A DNA stretch of 64,000 nucleotides from Neoceratodus forsteri (lineage: Eukaryota > Chordata > Ceratodontiformes > Ceratodontidae): the NCBI GenBank assembly GCA_016271365.2, contig CM028129.1, positions 457,326,501 to 457,390,500 of the forward strand. Direction: 5' to 3'. Below are positions 21,448-31,009 of the stretch, in pieces. Under the pieces are notes generated by a model that searched no databases, was not told where the DNA came from, and was given only the letters and a program-made list of their open reading frames with translations. A program made the translations under genes and the position numbers. Positions within the stretch are counted from its first letter, which is position 1; each line of letters begins with the position of its first letter.

Positions 21448-21618
21448 CACACCAGGCACTTGGGTTAATATCCCAATACTGACACTATAGTGCAGTATGA
21501 GGGGGGTGCTGCACTCCTGAGGTGCCATCTTTCGGATGAGATGTTAAACCGAGGTCCCATCTGCCTGTTCTGGTGGTAGTTCAGATGGATGTTAAAGATC
21601 CCATGGCACTTCTCGAAA

Positions 21619-21633
21619 AGAGCAGGGGAATTT
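21619..21633. repeat. Target-site duplication, left (15 bp)
   Basis: AGAGCAGGGGAATTT here pairs with AGAGTAGGGGAATTT at 28273-28287, one mismatch in 15. The two copies bracket the Tx1-like LINE, and SINE sequence continues uninterrupted when one copy and the LINE are removed. Confidence 0.85.
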
Positions 21634-21913
21634 TATTAGTATCGGACTTCATTACACAAGAGAAATCAGTACAAACATTAATATTCATTATACATCCAAA
21701 TATCCACATATTTATACAAACGCTAACGTAACACTTTCTGCTTATAACTTTAAGACTTAGTTTGTACTTAGTCTAACCAAGCTGAACAATTTAACCATAG
21801 ATGTTGTGATTTCTCTAATGAAAATCTATTCACATTTGCTTTCTGTATATTCTGTAAGGATAACTTTATACTGTTCAGGAGCTCCTGGTGGGTGACTGTT
21901 CTTTGTTGCATTA

Positions 21914-22666
21914 CTAGCATGCACCTTGACTGCCATAAAAAAACATAATTAGAGCAAAGGTTATATACATTGTGTCACTATGATATCTACAAAACCTGTT
22001 TCTATCTAGCCCATACATAATATCCTGATATGAAGGGGATGCCAGTTGATTATCTGACCAGGATTGTGCCAAGTATATCCAAAATGAGCTCGCATAGGGA
22101 CAGCCCAAAAAGAGATGTTCCTGAGTTTCCAACATCAGTGAACATGTAAGTCTAGGGCAATATCTTTCTGATAGCTGTTTATGTTTGTTGTTTCCCCTTA
22201 CTCCCAGTCTGCCATAATTACTTAACCAAACACAATCCCAAATAAAGGATGGTAACCTAGGATTAGATAGTTGCTATAATACATAAGTTTGTTTAGTGCT
22301 TGTACATCCTGGAAATTCTACTACTGATGTTTTTACCACAGTTGTTATAGTGTTATAAATCCCTTTTCTGTCAGTAGTCAACAACTGTGCTGGAGTAATT
22401 TTCCACCGTATAAGATGCTTGATACAATCTTTCCAAAATTCTGGTATCTTAACTGGAATAGATCTTATCTTTCTCGTCTCCCATGCAGATATACATGGAA
22501 CCAGCCATTCTTGAATCAAGGGTACCAATTCCTTTGTGCTGGGGCATAGTGCTGGGCATATGTTATAACTCAAAAACAAACTATAGAAGAAGGCGATAGG
22601 GTGTATCATCCCTACACCACCTTCCTTAATCGACAGATATGTAAATTCCCTCTTGATGGGATTCAA
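21914..22666 (-). pseudogene. Tx1-like LINE ORF2 C-terminus
   Basis: Minus-strand frames 22666-22274 (REFTYLSIKEGGVGMIHP, a typical L1/Tx1 block after the RT) and 22135-21914 (QEHLFLGCPYASSFW, the C-terminal Cys/His region). The equivalent region of a different copy forms the flanks of the DIRS element near 9.8 kb. A frame break lies between them at about 22200. Confidence 0.8.
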
Positions 22667-24521
22667 TCAAGAACCCCAAAAAGCCTGAAAAAACACCCCA
22701 AATAAATTGGTGCTAATGGACTGTGGAGGGGGGAAAATATAGCTAATATAGAGAAACTGTGGAATCAGCAGTGATTTTATTAAGAGAACTCTTCTCTTCT
22801 TTGATATTTGTTGCCCTTTCCAGCCATTTGCCAACCTATTTGCTTGTTCAGCTTTAATTTTCCAGTTTAACTGAGCCATATTCCCTGGTCCAAACTGAAC
22901 CCCTAATATAGTAATAGGATCTGATATTATAGTGATCCCAGCCCACATGCCTGACGGTGGTACTGGGGTATTGCCCAGAATTACCCCCTTACTTTTTCCA
23001 AAATGTATTTTTGACCCAGACAAATAGGAACATTGCAGTAACACAGCTGTTAATGTCATTTCTGAGGATGCGCTGCAGAGCACCAAGACCAAATCGTCAG
23101 CATAAGCTAATATTTTCACTTGAAAAGACTCAGCAAGTAATATTCCTTCTAAATCAGTATGGGTCCATATTAACCTAATTAAAATGTCTATACCAAAAAC
23201 ATACAGGAGGGGACTTAGGGGGCAACCTTGCTTAACTCCCCTATGAAATTTCACTTTCCTCCCAAACCAGCCATTTATATTAGGCCAGAGAAAGGAAGCA
23301 GCGTACGTCCCTTTTATCCAGTTCACAAAGATTTCAGGTATCCCAAATCCTAACAATGTAGAGAATAAGAAATGGTGGGAAAGCCTGTCAAAGGCCTTTT
23401 CCTCATCCAAACTCAAAACATATCCTGTTTTCCCTTTCACATTCCCTTTATAAAAGGATTCCCGTAATATGATCAAGTTGTTTTGTTGTTTCCTATTCTG
23501 AATTGCACATGTTTGAAAAGGGCTAATCAAGAGATGAGCTACGTTGTTCAATCTTGCCAATAATATTTTGCTCAAAATTTTTAAGTCAGAATTCAACAGG
23601 CTTAAAGGCCTCCAGTTCTCAATATCTTCCCTTATACCTTTTTTCGTGTATGAATACTAAAATTGCATCTATCATGGAAGCTGAATATGTGGAAGTCTTT
23701 AAAATGTGATTATACAGAATTAATAATGCAGGTGAGAGATTATCCATAAATGTTCTATAGAAACCTGTTCCCAAACCATCAGAACCTAGAGCTATATTTG
23801 TCGATAACTGTAAAATAGCAGCCTTAACCTCCTCTATTGTAACGTCTGAAATTAAATCCTGGGCATCAGTCTCCTGGGCCCTAGGCAACCCTAGGGATTC
23901 TAGAATATCTTGCAAATCTGGTTCATGGGAGGGGGTACCAAAGGTTTGGGTGACTTGTTCCTCCACTACTTGTAGTAGCTCTAGAGGAGAAGTAACTAAT
24001 TCTCCTGAAGAGAAAGAAAGTTGTGTTATTACCCTACTCTCAATCCTTTTCTTATTTTCTTTATAAGGGTCAAGGCCACTTTTTGTTATCTGCATACCGA
24101 ATCTAAGTTCCTGTTGTAAGGTCTTTGCTCTGTCGTAGTGTAGTGCTACCATTTGGGCTTTCAAGTTGCAGACCTGTGCACTCAAGTCCTGCCCTGTTGT
24201 CTCCATCAAAGAAATGACCCTCTGCAACTGCTGTCTAAGCTGTAAATATGTGAGGTACTCAGATGTGGATCTAGCCCATGCCCTTTGTTGAAAAATGGAA
24301 CACCAAGTTTTTTTTGAGTCCTCCCACCAGTCTACAAGGTCAGAATAACACTCAGCCACTGATAGCCTGGCCGCCCACTCCCTTTCCCATGCTTTCTTAA
24401 CCCGGGGGTCAGTTAACACAGATTCATTCAGTTTCCAGTATTGCTTTTTACAATGCGGGGTAGTCCCTGCTTGTGTGGTTATTTTAATAATCATGTGGTC
24501 TAAAAGCCTCACAAGCTGCAA
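22667..24521 (-). pseudogene. Tx1-like LINE ORF2 reverse transcriptase
   Basis: Frame 24521-23619 is a 300-residue linker and RT N-terminus ending in GSDGLGTGFY. After a shift near 23600, frame 23596-22667 holds the palm: residues 1-10 are the end of the RPISLLN block, EEKAFDR is at 65-71, GVKQGCPLSPLLY at 120-132 and the catalytic YADD at 165-168. EEKAFDR replaces the more usual DxEKAFDR, so the first catalytic Asp is in the altered LSLDEEKAFD context, where D64 is the likely residue. Motif order and spacing match L1/Tx1, not CR1. Confidence 0.87.
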
Positions 24522-24539
24522 CTTGTGCTTCTTGTATCT

Positions 24540-25830
24540 CTAATGCAGATGAGAGAAATGTAAAGTCTATTCTTGTTTTTAAAGGCCCCCCTATGGTAGG
24601 TAAATCCACCTTTGGGGTGTACTTTCCTATAGGCATCAATGAGCCCTGCATAGTTCAAAATGTTATTTAAAGCACTTGGATAGGCCACAATTAAAATCCC
24701 CTAGCCAATACACTAGTCTGGAGGTGTGCAGGAAAGGCTGAATTTCTTTAAATAAAGAAACCCTTTGGGCTTTTGTCTGTGGGGAATACATAGCTATAAT
24801 CCTGCATCTACAGGAATCATAGGATACATCCAACATTAAAGGAGAAGTCCACCCAAAACTTGAAAAAATATATGTTGTACAGAGTGTTTTAATTTGTATG
24901 TGAAGTTCTAGTGTTTCCTTCCCTCTGACTGGTATTAGGAGTTTTTCCTAAATTAGTCTGCTAGCTTTAGGGTAGTTTTATGACCCCTAGAGATCTCCAC
25001 ATGAAACAGCTTAATTGTATTCCTTTGTTCTACAATGCACCTTGTTTCATGTGACGGTGATGTAGCAGAGACCATAAATCCAGCAGAAAGCATTGCTTTA
25101 CAATCAGTTCACAACAGTAGAGATGGCTATATTTCAAAATCTGTAGAATTCAGGTTGGTGACCACCCTCATCGTAAAGGTTTTACTGTCCTGAAAAACGT
25201 TGCTGCTGGTAATTTATATGCAGCTTGTAAAGCTTCCAAGATATTTAGTTTGCTTGGCATGTGTGTGCTGAATGTTGGGTCTCTCTTATATCACAGTCAC
25301 ATGAGACAAGATGCACTGTGGGAACAAGAAATACAATTAAGCTGTCAGGGATGAAGATCCCCAAGGGTCGTAAAACTAACATAAAGCTAGCAGGCTAATT
25401 TAGGAAAAACTCCTAATACCAGTCAGAGGGAAGGAAACACTAGAAATTCACATACAGATTAAAACACTCTGCATAATATATATTTTTTCAAGTTTTGGGT
25501 GGACTTCTCCTTTAAGGTACGCCCAGGATGAATGTCTACCAGCCGAGACACTTTAAACCGGTAGCTGGAAAATAAAATACCTACCCCATCACATACTTCT
25601 GTTCCTGAGGACCAAAAGAATGGGCCCAGCGGCCAGGATTTTGAGGCCTGCTGTAACTCATGGTTAGATTTCAGCTGGGTGTCTAGTACACAAATAATGT
25701 CACTCTGTAATCTCCTTAAAAAAACACATGGCCCCTAAACCCTACTTTTCATTTTTTATACTATTGATGTTGATAGTATAAATGGTGAGCCTATCCATCA
25801 GGAGGTTTATTTAAACCCCAAAGGAAAGTT
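24540..25830 (-). pseudogene. Tx1-like LINE ORF2 endonuclease, split by a MITE
   Basis: Minus strand. About 25810-25516 gives LTIYTININSIKNEK, a decayed LQ-E-T-H zone reading VLDTQL, and GVGILFSSYRFKV, then is interrupted at 25515. The domain resumes at 24835 with RCRIIAMYSPQTKAQRVSLF and LVYWLGDFNCGL, the D-x-N catalytic block. The parts join in register of content across the MITE. It would nick the target strand for target-primed reverse transcription. Confidence 0.75.
24836..25515. mobile_element. T2/Kolobok-type MITE with TTAA ends
   Basis: A 680-bp foldback element. Both ends read TTAAAGGAGAAGTCCACCCA in opposite orientation, and the inverted arms extend for well over 100 bp (through 'tcctaataccagtcagagggaaggaaacact'). 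The TTAA at each end is the presumed target duplication. The start TTAAAGGRR is the published signature of Xenopus T2 MITEs, linked to Kolobok transposases. It has no coding capacity. It is inserted in the endonuclease region of the Tx1-like LINE. Confidence 0.88.
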
Positions 25831-26080
25831 CTAAGGGGTCTTAGAGGTTCTACACTGTCTGGTTCGTTTTGCAATAGATCCCTCCCCACTCCCTTCTGTG
25901 TCTGTATTAGATGTAATAGAAGAAGAATCTGATTCTTCACCGTCTGAATCTCTATCTGTTCTTTCCATTGATAGAGTAGCGTATTTATTCCCCGTTTTCC
26001 AGGAAACTGTTCCCTGTCCTGTCTTTATCACATTTTGCTTAGATTTCAGAACTCCTGTCCGCCCTGCTCTGGGTCCGTTT

Positions 26081-28240
26081 TTATGAGAAACTGTTTGAAA
26101 GGCCCCTTCCTTGTTCATGGGGGTGGGGGGGTGGCATAACCCTTTTCTCCATGTCTACATCCTCCTGTGATCCTTTTGCAGTGGGGCCTGGGGGATCTAC
26201 TGCTACCTGAGCACCTCCAGGGCCTTGTTCTACTACCACAACCTCTGTTTGGTCTATCTGTATTGACTCTGCCTGGGTCTGGCTAGTTTGCAGTTCTATG
26301 TTCTGTAAGCTCTGTGCAGCCACCCTTTTGGCATGTTGATGCTGGGCTTCATTTATTATACCTTGCTGAGATGGACAATCTTCTCTATTGTGAGATGCCC
26401 AGGAACATCGCCCATAGGCGTGCCCTGCTTGTTCGCACAAATTGCATTTGAAAAGGTTCAGACATGCAGAAGAAACATGTTCAAATCCTAAACAGTGGCT
26501 GCAACATGGCGAGTCGCAAGCCAAGCTGAGATGAGCTCTTGAGCCGCACTTGAAACATGACAGAGGCTGACCATTATAAAAAAATGGACCCTCTGTCTTT
26601 CCCCAAGAAAAAGGAACTGGGCAGGTGCATGGGACCTGCACCAGAGGAGTGCAACTTAAGTTTTATGCACCAACCCCCATCCCTTATTTGTTCGCTGTCC
26701 AGTGTAGGCATGAGTTTTCCCATTATGTCACAGCGTTGCCGCAGCCAGAACAAATGTCCTCTGTGTGGACCCCTTCATTTTTGAACATCACGTTGATTGT
26801 CTTAATCCGCGGCTTAGTTAATGCTATAGCGTGGAAGGGGATCCAAGCAGGGGTATTTTTTAGTGTTTGGTATTGGGCCCAAAACCGTTCTAAATTTGCC
26901 ACACTCTTGAAACTTACATCAAAATTCTCATTTCCTAAACTTATAAGGGCAAAAATTACTGATGAGAAATACCACATAGAAGTTTTTAGTAAGTTCCTGG
27001 CTGTATACACTCTATTAGGAGGTTCTTCCAGCCCTCCCTTGTACAAGAGCCTGACCGCATTGCACAAAGGGGGCCGGCTCTCCCCTGGTAGCAAAGAGGT
27101 CAGACATCTTAAGGATCGGTTCTGGAGTTTGACTTTCTACCTTCCTATCCCCTTCCATCTGTTTTCCTGTATCGAATCCCCCTTCTGCAGGAGGAGTATT
27201 AATCACCACTGTTTCAACAACCTGTACTGGTATTTTAACATTATCAACATTTCCCCCGGAAAGCACAGTGTCTTGAGAAATATTACCCTGGGGTATGGAG
27301 GAGTTCTCTTGCTGCACGTTGTTGGTGGCCACAGAGTTCAATGGTAAGTCCTGATATAAGGGGTCCTTTGGGTCGTTGCCCATTTCCCTGTAAAATCTTG
27401 TTCCCAACCTGCTTGCACCAGTGTAATTTTGGGAGACCAGTCTGTTGCCTCTAGCTCTGCTTCCATTATTTCTCCCCATTCTTTATAACACGGTCTATCT
27501 TTAAAAGGAAAAGTCAGTTCTTCTGGGTTATGCAGTGGCACACCTTTCGGTGGTTCTCGTTTAGAACTGGTTTGTTGTTGAGCAGCTGATCCAGGCCCCA
27601 AATTCTGCTTCTGGGGTTTCGCTAGTTTTTCTAGCACACAAGGACCGGGAGGCTTTTGGTACACAGAAGGATCTCTGTTTTGACTGCCAGCCTCTGACTG
27701 CCCTTCACTCTCCTTTTTCTGAACTGTTTCCATCTCCTCAGGACTCTTCTGCATGCCTAAGGGGTGAGTCATTGCTTTAGACACTGGCTTACTTGCACTG
27801 ACAGTGTCAGTCGGTGCAGCAACAGCCTTCTGTGGGTGCTGTAGGGAGGAGAGCGCATCTTCAAGCTCTCACAGCCGCTGTAGCTGCTTTTCTTTCTCCA
27901 AAGTCAAAAATGCTGGCCTTGTTTGTTTTTCAATAAGCTTTTCACAATCTTTTGAAGCAATAAAAAGACCAGGCCCAACCTTATATTTTTCAGCGTTCTT
28001 TGCTCCTGATTCTGTTGTTACTTCAATTTCTTCAGTGAATTCAGGCTCCAAAGTAGTCAGTTCGTTCTGAGATCCAAGATTTATTTCACATTCAGTGCCA
28101 TTAGAGGAGACTTGCACAGATTCCTCCTCATCCCTCTTCTTTGTCAGCGCCTCAGCTGGACTGGCCATAGTCCACACCACTGCCACATCAGCACTTCCTC
28201 CTCCTCTTCCTCTGTCTGACTCTAAACAGAGCTCCTCCAT
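26081..28240 (-). pseudogene. Tx1-like LINE ORF1, zinc-knuckle protein (frameshifted)
   Basis: Read from 28240 downwards through five frames: acidic N-terminus (28240-27869), Gln/Pro/Lys-rich parts (27784-27015), then a folded-looking region, 27094-26723 (FDVSFKSVANLERFW, WIPFHAIALTKPRIK), comparable to the domain preceding the knuckles in Tx1 ORF1. Next come three CX2CX4HX4C knuckles in 26641-26081: CFKCGSRAHLSLAC, CSHCLGFEHVSSAC and CNLCEQAGHAYGRC. The C-terminal part is Gln-rich. The product would bind the LINE RNA. Frameshifts near 27850, 27450, 27050 and 26700 break it. The ATG at 28238-28240 lies 32 bases inside the element's 5' end. Confidence 0.8.
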
Positions 28241-28272
28241 TCCGCTCCCAGGAAGTCATGGCCCCTGTAGGC

Positions 28273-28287
28273 AGAGTAGGGGAATTT
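28273..28287. repeat. Target-site duplication, right (15 bp)
   Basis: AGAGTAGGGGAATTT, partner of 21619-21633, at the 5' end of the minus-strand Tx1-like LINE. Confidence 0.85.
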
Positions 28288-28447
28288 CCCCGGTGTCCTG
28301 GCCAAATTTCCCCCCATTCACAAAAATATGACCAACAGCTTAATCTGGTTCAAGGTCAGTTGGCATTCATCTGTATCCCCCTTCCCTGGGTTGTGCCTGA
28401 AAATAGGCAGAATTTGTCTAGTGCACTTACCTGGTCAACAAAAATGA
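28288..28447 (+). mobile_element. tRNA-derived SINE, 3' part
   Basis: Continues the SINE cut at 21633: 'ccccggtgtcctggcc' follows directly on '...gggaattt'. It ends 'cttacctggtcaacaaaaatg' and an AAAT tail, resembling the 3' end of the local L2-like LINEs. This suggests an L2-type partner for its mobilisation. Beyond 28447 the 21-bp array of repeat R resumes. Confidence 0.8.
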
Positions 28448-28770
28448 AATAAATAAATAAAATGGGTGTAACACATGATGAAATGAGTGTGAGATATCCT
28501 GAAATGAGTAAAACACATACCAAAATAGTGTAACATATGCTGATATGAGTAGAACATGTGTTGAAATGAGTAGCCTATATACCAAAATTGATTCAACACA
28601 TATTAAAATATGTATAACACATATTAAAATATGTATAACACATATTAAAATACATTTAATATATTCTAAACTTTGTGATGCACATACCAAAAGAAATAAA
28701 GCATGTCATAAAATATATACCATGCTGAAATGTGTAGTATGCATATCAGCAAATCAAAAAAGCTAAAGTG
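28448..28770 (+). repeat. 21-bp tandem array, right part (repeat R)
   Basis: About 14 degenerate 21-bp units such as gagtgtgagatatcctgaaat, gagtaaaacacataccaaaat and three near-identical 'atgtataacacatattaaaat' units (about 28600-28650). It matches the array at 21228-21376, and inverted copies at 52134-52670. Confidence 0.8.
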
Positions 28771-29522
28771 TGTAATGCGAAGAAGATAGCACATACTGAA
28801 ATGTATGAAGGACACAACAAAATAACACATACCAAAAAGCACATGATGTCAAGAACCAATCAAAATGCAGTTTGAAAACTGCATAGGAAATTGCCCTAAA
28901 ATTCAGTGTACCTTTCTGCTCTGAAGCAGGACATAATCTTTTCAATTGTAATTCATTTTCAGCTATAAGTAAGCAATTATATTATTTTTGCAGTAAAATA
29001 GTTATTAGATTTAACACATTCATTACTTGTTCAGCTTTTATAGACTAGCGTGGATAAATAATGTACAGTCTATACAGCAACCTGAAGTGCTATATTGATT
29101 AATGGGGCATCGATAACGGACACGCTTTGGTGAAAGGATATAACTTTTGCACTTGGAAAAGTATTTTATGCAAAATAGTTTCACGATTCTCCTTTTGGGT
29201 ACAGGTTTAAAAAACACTAGTGTTATGAGCAATATTCTGTTTTATGTTTATATTAGTATTTTTTTATAGCCAACCGATCGGACAGAGTCATTTTTAGAGT
29301 TACAGTATCAGGAAAACTAATTAACGCCCATGACTTCAAGTTCAAGTTCAAGTTTATTGCAGGAAAACTCCATTGAGCAAGCTCATTCACAAGGAGGTCC
29401 TGTGACTAAAATGACTGAGTCAGCTATAAGAACCACGCTGTAGGTTATAAACTATTCTGGAAAGTTAATATGTAATAAAAACAGTAAGTAGTGTTATACA
29501 GTAGCATGATATGCAATTTTTT
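28771..29522 (+). repeat. Dispersed repeat R, left copy, part A
   Basis: Matches, in reverse complement, 51555-52135. Shared landmarks include 'agtttgaaaactgcataggaaattgcc' (about 28870), 'tgttcagcttttatagactag' (about 29029), 'tgaagtgctatattgat' (about 29080) and 'ggaaagttaatatgtaataa' (about 29458). An L2 3' tail is inserted at 29340-29401. The repeat has no recognised coding potential and no recognised family. Confidence 0.75.
29340..29401 (-). mobile_element. L2-like LINE 3' tail (minus)
   Basis: In the minus direction: 'gaatGAGCttGCTCaatgg', about 20 bases, then a TTGAAC-type simple tail (29340-29352). The inverted copy of repeat R lacks this block: 'gcccatgac' before it and 'gtgactaaaatgac' after it are contiguous there. 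A short target duplication (about TGAC) is likely. Confidence 0.7.
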
Positions 29523-29546
29523 AAATTAATTAATTAATTAATTAAT
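29523..29546. repeat. (TTAA/ATTA)n microsatellite
   Basis: Six ATTA units directly left of the CR1 5' junction. Similar 'gattaatttttt' lies right of the CR1 3' end (31005-31016). It could be the 3' tail of the minus-strand L1 that follows, into which the CR1 later inserted. Confidence 0.7.
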
Positions 29547-31003
29547 TTGGGGGTGTACTTGGAGGAGGTTGGAGGTCTGGATAGTCGGCAACCCATCAGT
29601 TTGACTTCGGTGGTGGGAAAATTAATGGAGAGTATACTAAAGGAACGATTGGGGGTGTACTTGGAGGAAGTGGGAGGTCTGGATAGTCGGCAACATGGGT
29701 TTGTGCCAGGTAGATCATGTCAAACTAACCTTGTGGAGTTCTACGAATGGGTAACATCAGAACTGGACAGGGGAAAGCCTGTGGATGTAATATTCTTGGA
29801 CTTCAGCAAGGCGTTTGACTCTGTCCCCCACAATGGTCTGGTGGAGAAACTGATGGGGTTAGGAGTAGGTCCTTTGATGGTCAGATGGATTGAAAACTGG
29901 CTAGCTGGACGCACCCAGAAAGTAGTGGTCTGTGGGGAGCCTCAACCCCAGAAAGGTTGGTAGTGGGGACCGCGGGGTTCGGTCCTGGGTCCGATCCTGT
30001 TTAATACATACATATCAGACATCAGGAGGTATAGGTGAAATGAGTCTCTTTATGGATGACTCCAAGATGGGAGCAGTAGTTGAGGAGGAAGAGGGAGGTT
30101 GGCCCTGCAAGGGACCTGGACACCCTGGAAAGCTGGGCACACACATGGAAATTAAATTTCAATATCACCAAGGTGCAAGGTGTTGCATCTTGGTCGGGAA
30201 ACCTAAACATAGTTACACCCCTGGGAGGGAGGCGCTGGAGGCCTCAATAGGGAAAAGACCTAGGGGTCATGGTGATGCATGTATGAATAACTCTGAGCAG
30301 TGCAGGAGAGCGCTAGCAAGGCAAACAGGATGTTGGGATGCATCGTAAGGGGGATCACCTCTAGGAGCAAGGAAGTGATTCTGCCGCTGTACAATGGACT
30401 GGTTAGACCACACCTTGAGTACTGTGTACAGTACTGGAGACCACACTTGAAGAGGGACATACAGCTCCTGGAGAGGGTACAGAGGAGGGCAACAAAGATG
30501 ATACGAGGGCTAGGGGATTTGATGTATGAGGACAGACTGGAGGAGCTCTGCCTGTTTTCATTGGAGGAGAGAAGAGACAGGGGGGACATGATTGAGGTCT
30601 TCAAGTACCTCAAGGGAATAAATAGGGTAAACATGGAGGGGATCTTTAGACTAAAGCAGGGAGGTATCACCAGAGGGCATGGTTTGAAGTTGGAAGGTGG
30701 AAGGGTGAGGGGGGAAAAGAGGATAAGGTTTTTCACTGAGAGGGTGGTGGACCCTTGGAATGCACTGCCTGGTGAGCTGGTTCAGAGATCCACAGTGGAG
30801 GGCTTCAAGAGAGGGTGGGACAGACACAGAAAGTGGACGTATCAGATGATGGCCTGTCCCAGGGGGGTTGGGATGGATGATGGGGGTTTCTGGAGCACAA
30901 GGGATGGGAAGGTCTCGGCACCCAACTAAGGATCTAAGGTTTCGAGCAGACTCGATAGACCGTAAGGCCTAATCTGCTGGCAAATAGTATGTTAGTATGT
31001 TAG
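29547..31003 (+). mobile_element. CR1 LINE, 5'-truncated
   Basis: Carries the RT region and C-terminus of CR1 ORF2 and ends in AGTATGTTAGTATGTTAG, an 8-bp 3' microsatellite. The first 46 bases duplicate an internal segment (29649-29694) and precede the true start of homology at about 29593. It inserted within repeat R or the tail of the neighbouring L1. Confidence 0.85.
29593..30929 (+). pseudogene. CR1 ORF2 reverse transcriptase and C-terminus (decayed)
   Basis: Residues from 29547: PISLTSVVGKLMES, QHGFVPGRSCQTNLVEF, VIFLDFSKAFDSVPH (first catalytic Asp) and WLAGRTQKVVV, to about 29960, where a frameshift occurs. The active-site box near 30042-30059 reads LFMDDSK, so FADD has become FMDD. 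From 30300 to 30929 one frame of 209 residues covers the C-terminal part: ANRMLGCIVRGITSRSKEVILPLYNGLVRPHLEYCVQ (starting at about residue 8), LEERRDRGDMIEVFKYLKGIN, and FFTERVVDPWNALP. Enzymatically dead. Confidence 0.83.
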
Positions 31004-31009
31004 TGATTA

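Larger units (their letters stand above)
21377..21633 (+). mobile_element. tRNA-derived SINE, 5' part
   Basis: Has a pol III type 2 promoter: A box TGGCTCAGCAGA (21384-21395) and B box GGTTCTATCCC (21437-21447). A conserved central stretch follows ('tttcggatgagatgttaaaccgagg' region, 21530-21556). It is cut at 21633 by a LINE and resumes at 28288. The same head and central region is familiar from SINEs of cartilaginous fish, basal ray-finned fish and amphibians. I do not assign a family name. Confidence 0.82.
21634..28272 (-). mobile_element. Tx1-like (L1 superfamily) LINE, near full length
   Basis: About 6.6 kb on the minus strand between 15-bp target duplications. ORF1 has three CCHC zinc knuckles (28240-26081). 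ORF2 has an APE endonuclease (about 25830-24540), RT (about 24521-22667) and a C-terminus to about 21914. Both ORFs have several frameshifts. A 680-bp MITE is inserted in the endonuclease. The three-knuckle ORF1 and the RT motifs fit the Tx1 branch. No poly(A) is visible at the 3' end. Confidence 0.88.

Noticed and set aside
21377..21450. Possible tRNA gene
   Set aside because: A and B boxes are present but the anticodon and acceptor stems do not form, and the conserved SINE central region follows. It is a SINE head.
26625..27347. 240-codon plus-strand frame across the Tx1-like ORF1
   Set aside because: It is antisense to the zinc-knuckle ORF1, whose minus-strand frames carry clear CCHC motifs.
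28448..28770. CRISPR-like array of 21-bp repeats
   Set aside because: Units are contiguous, degenerate and without spacers, in a vertebrate-type genome. It is a minisatellite.
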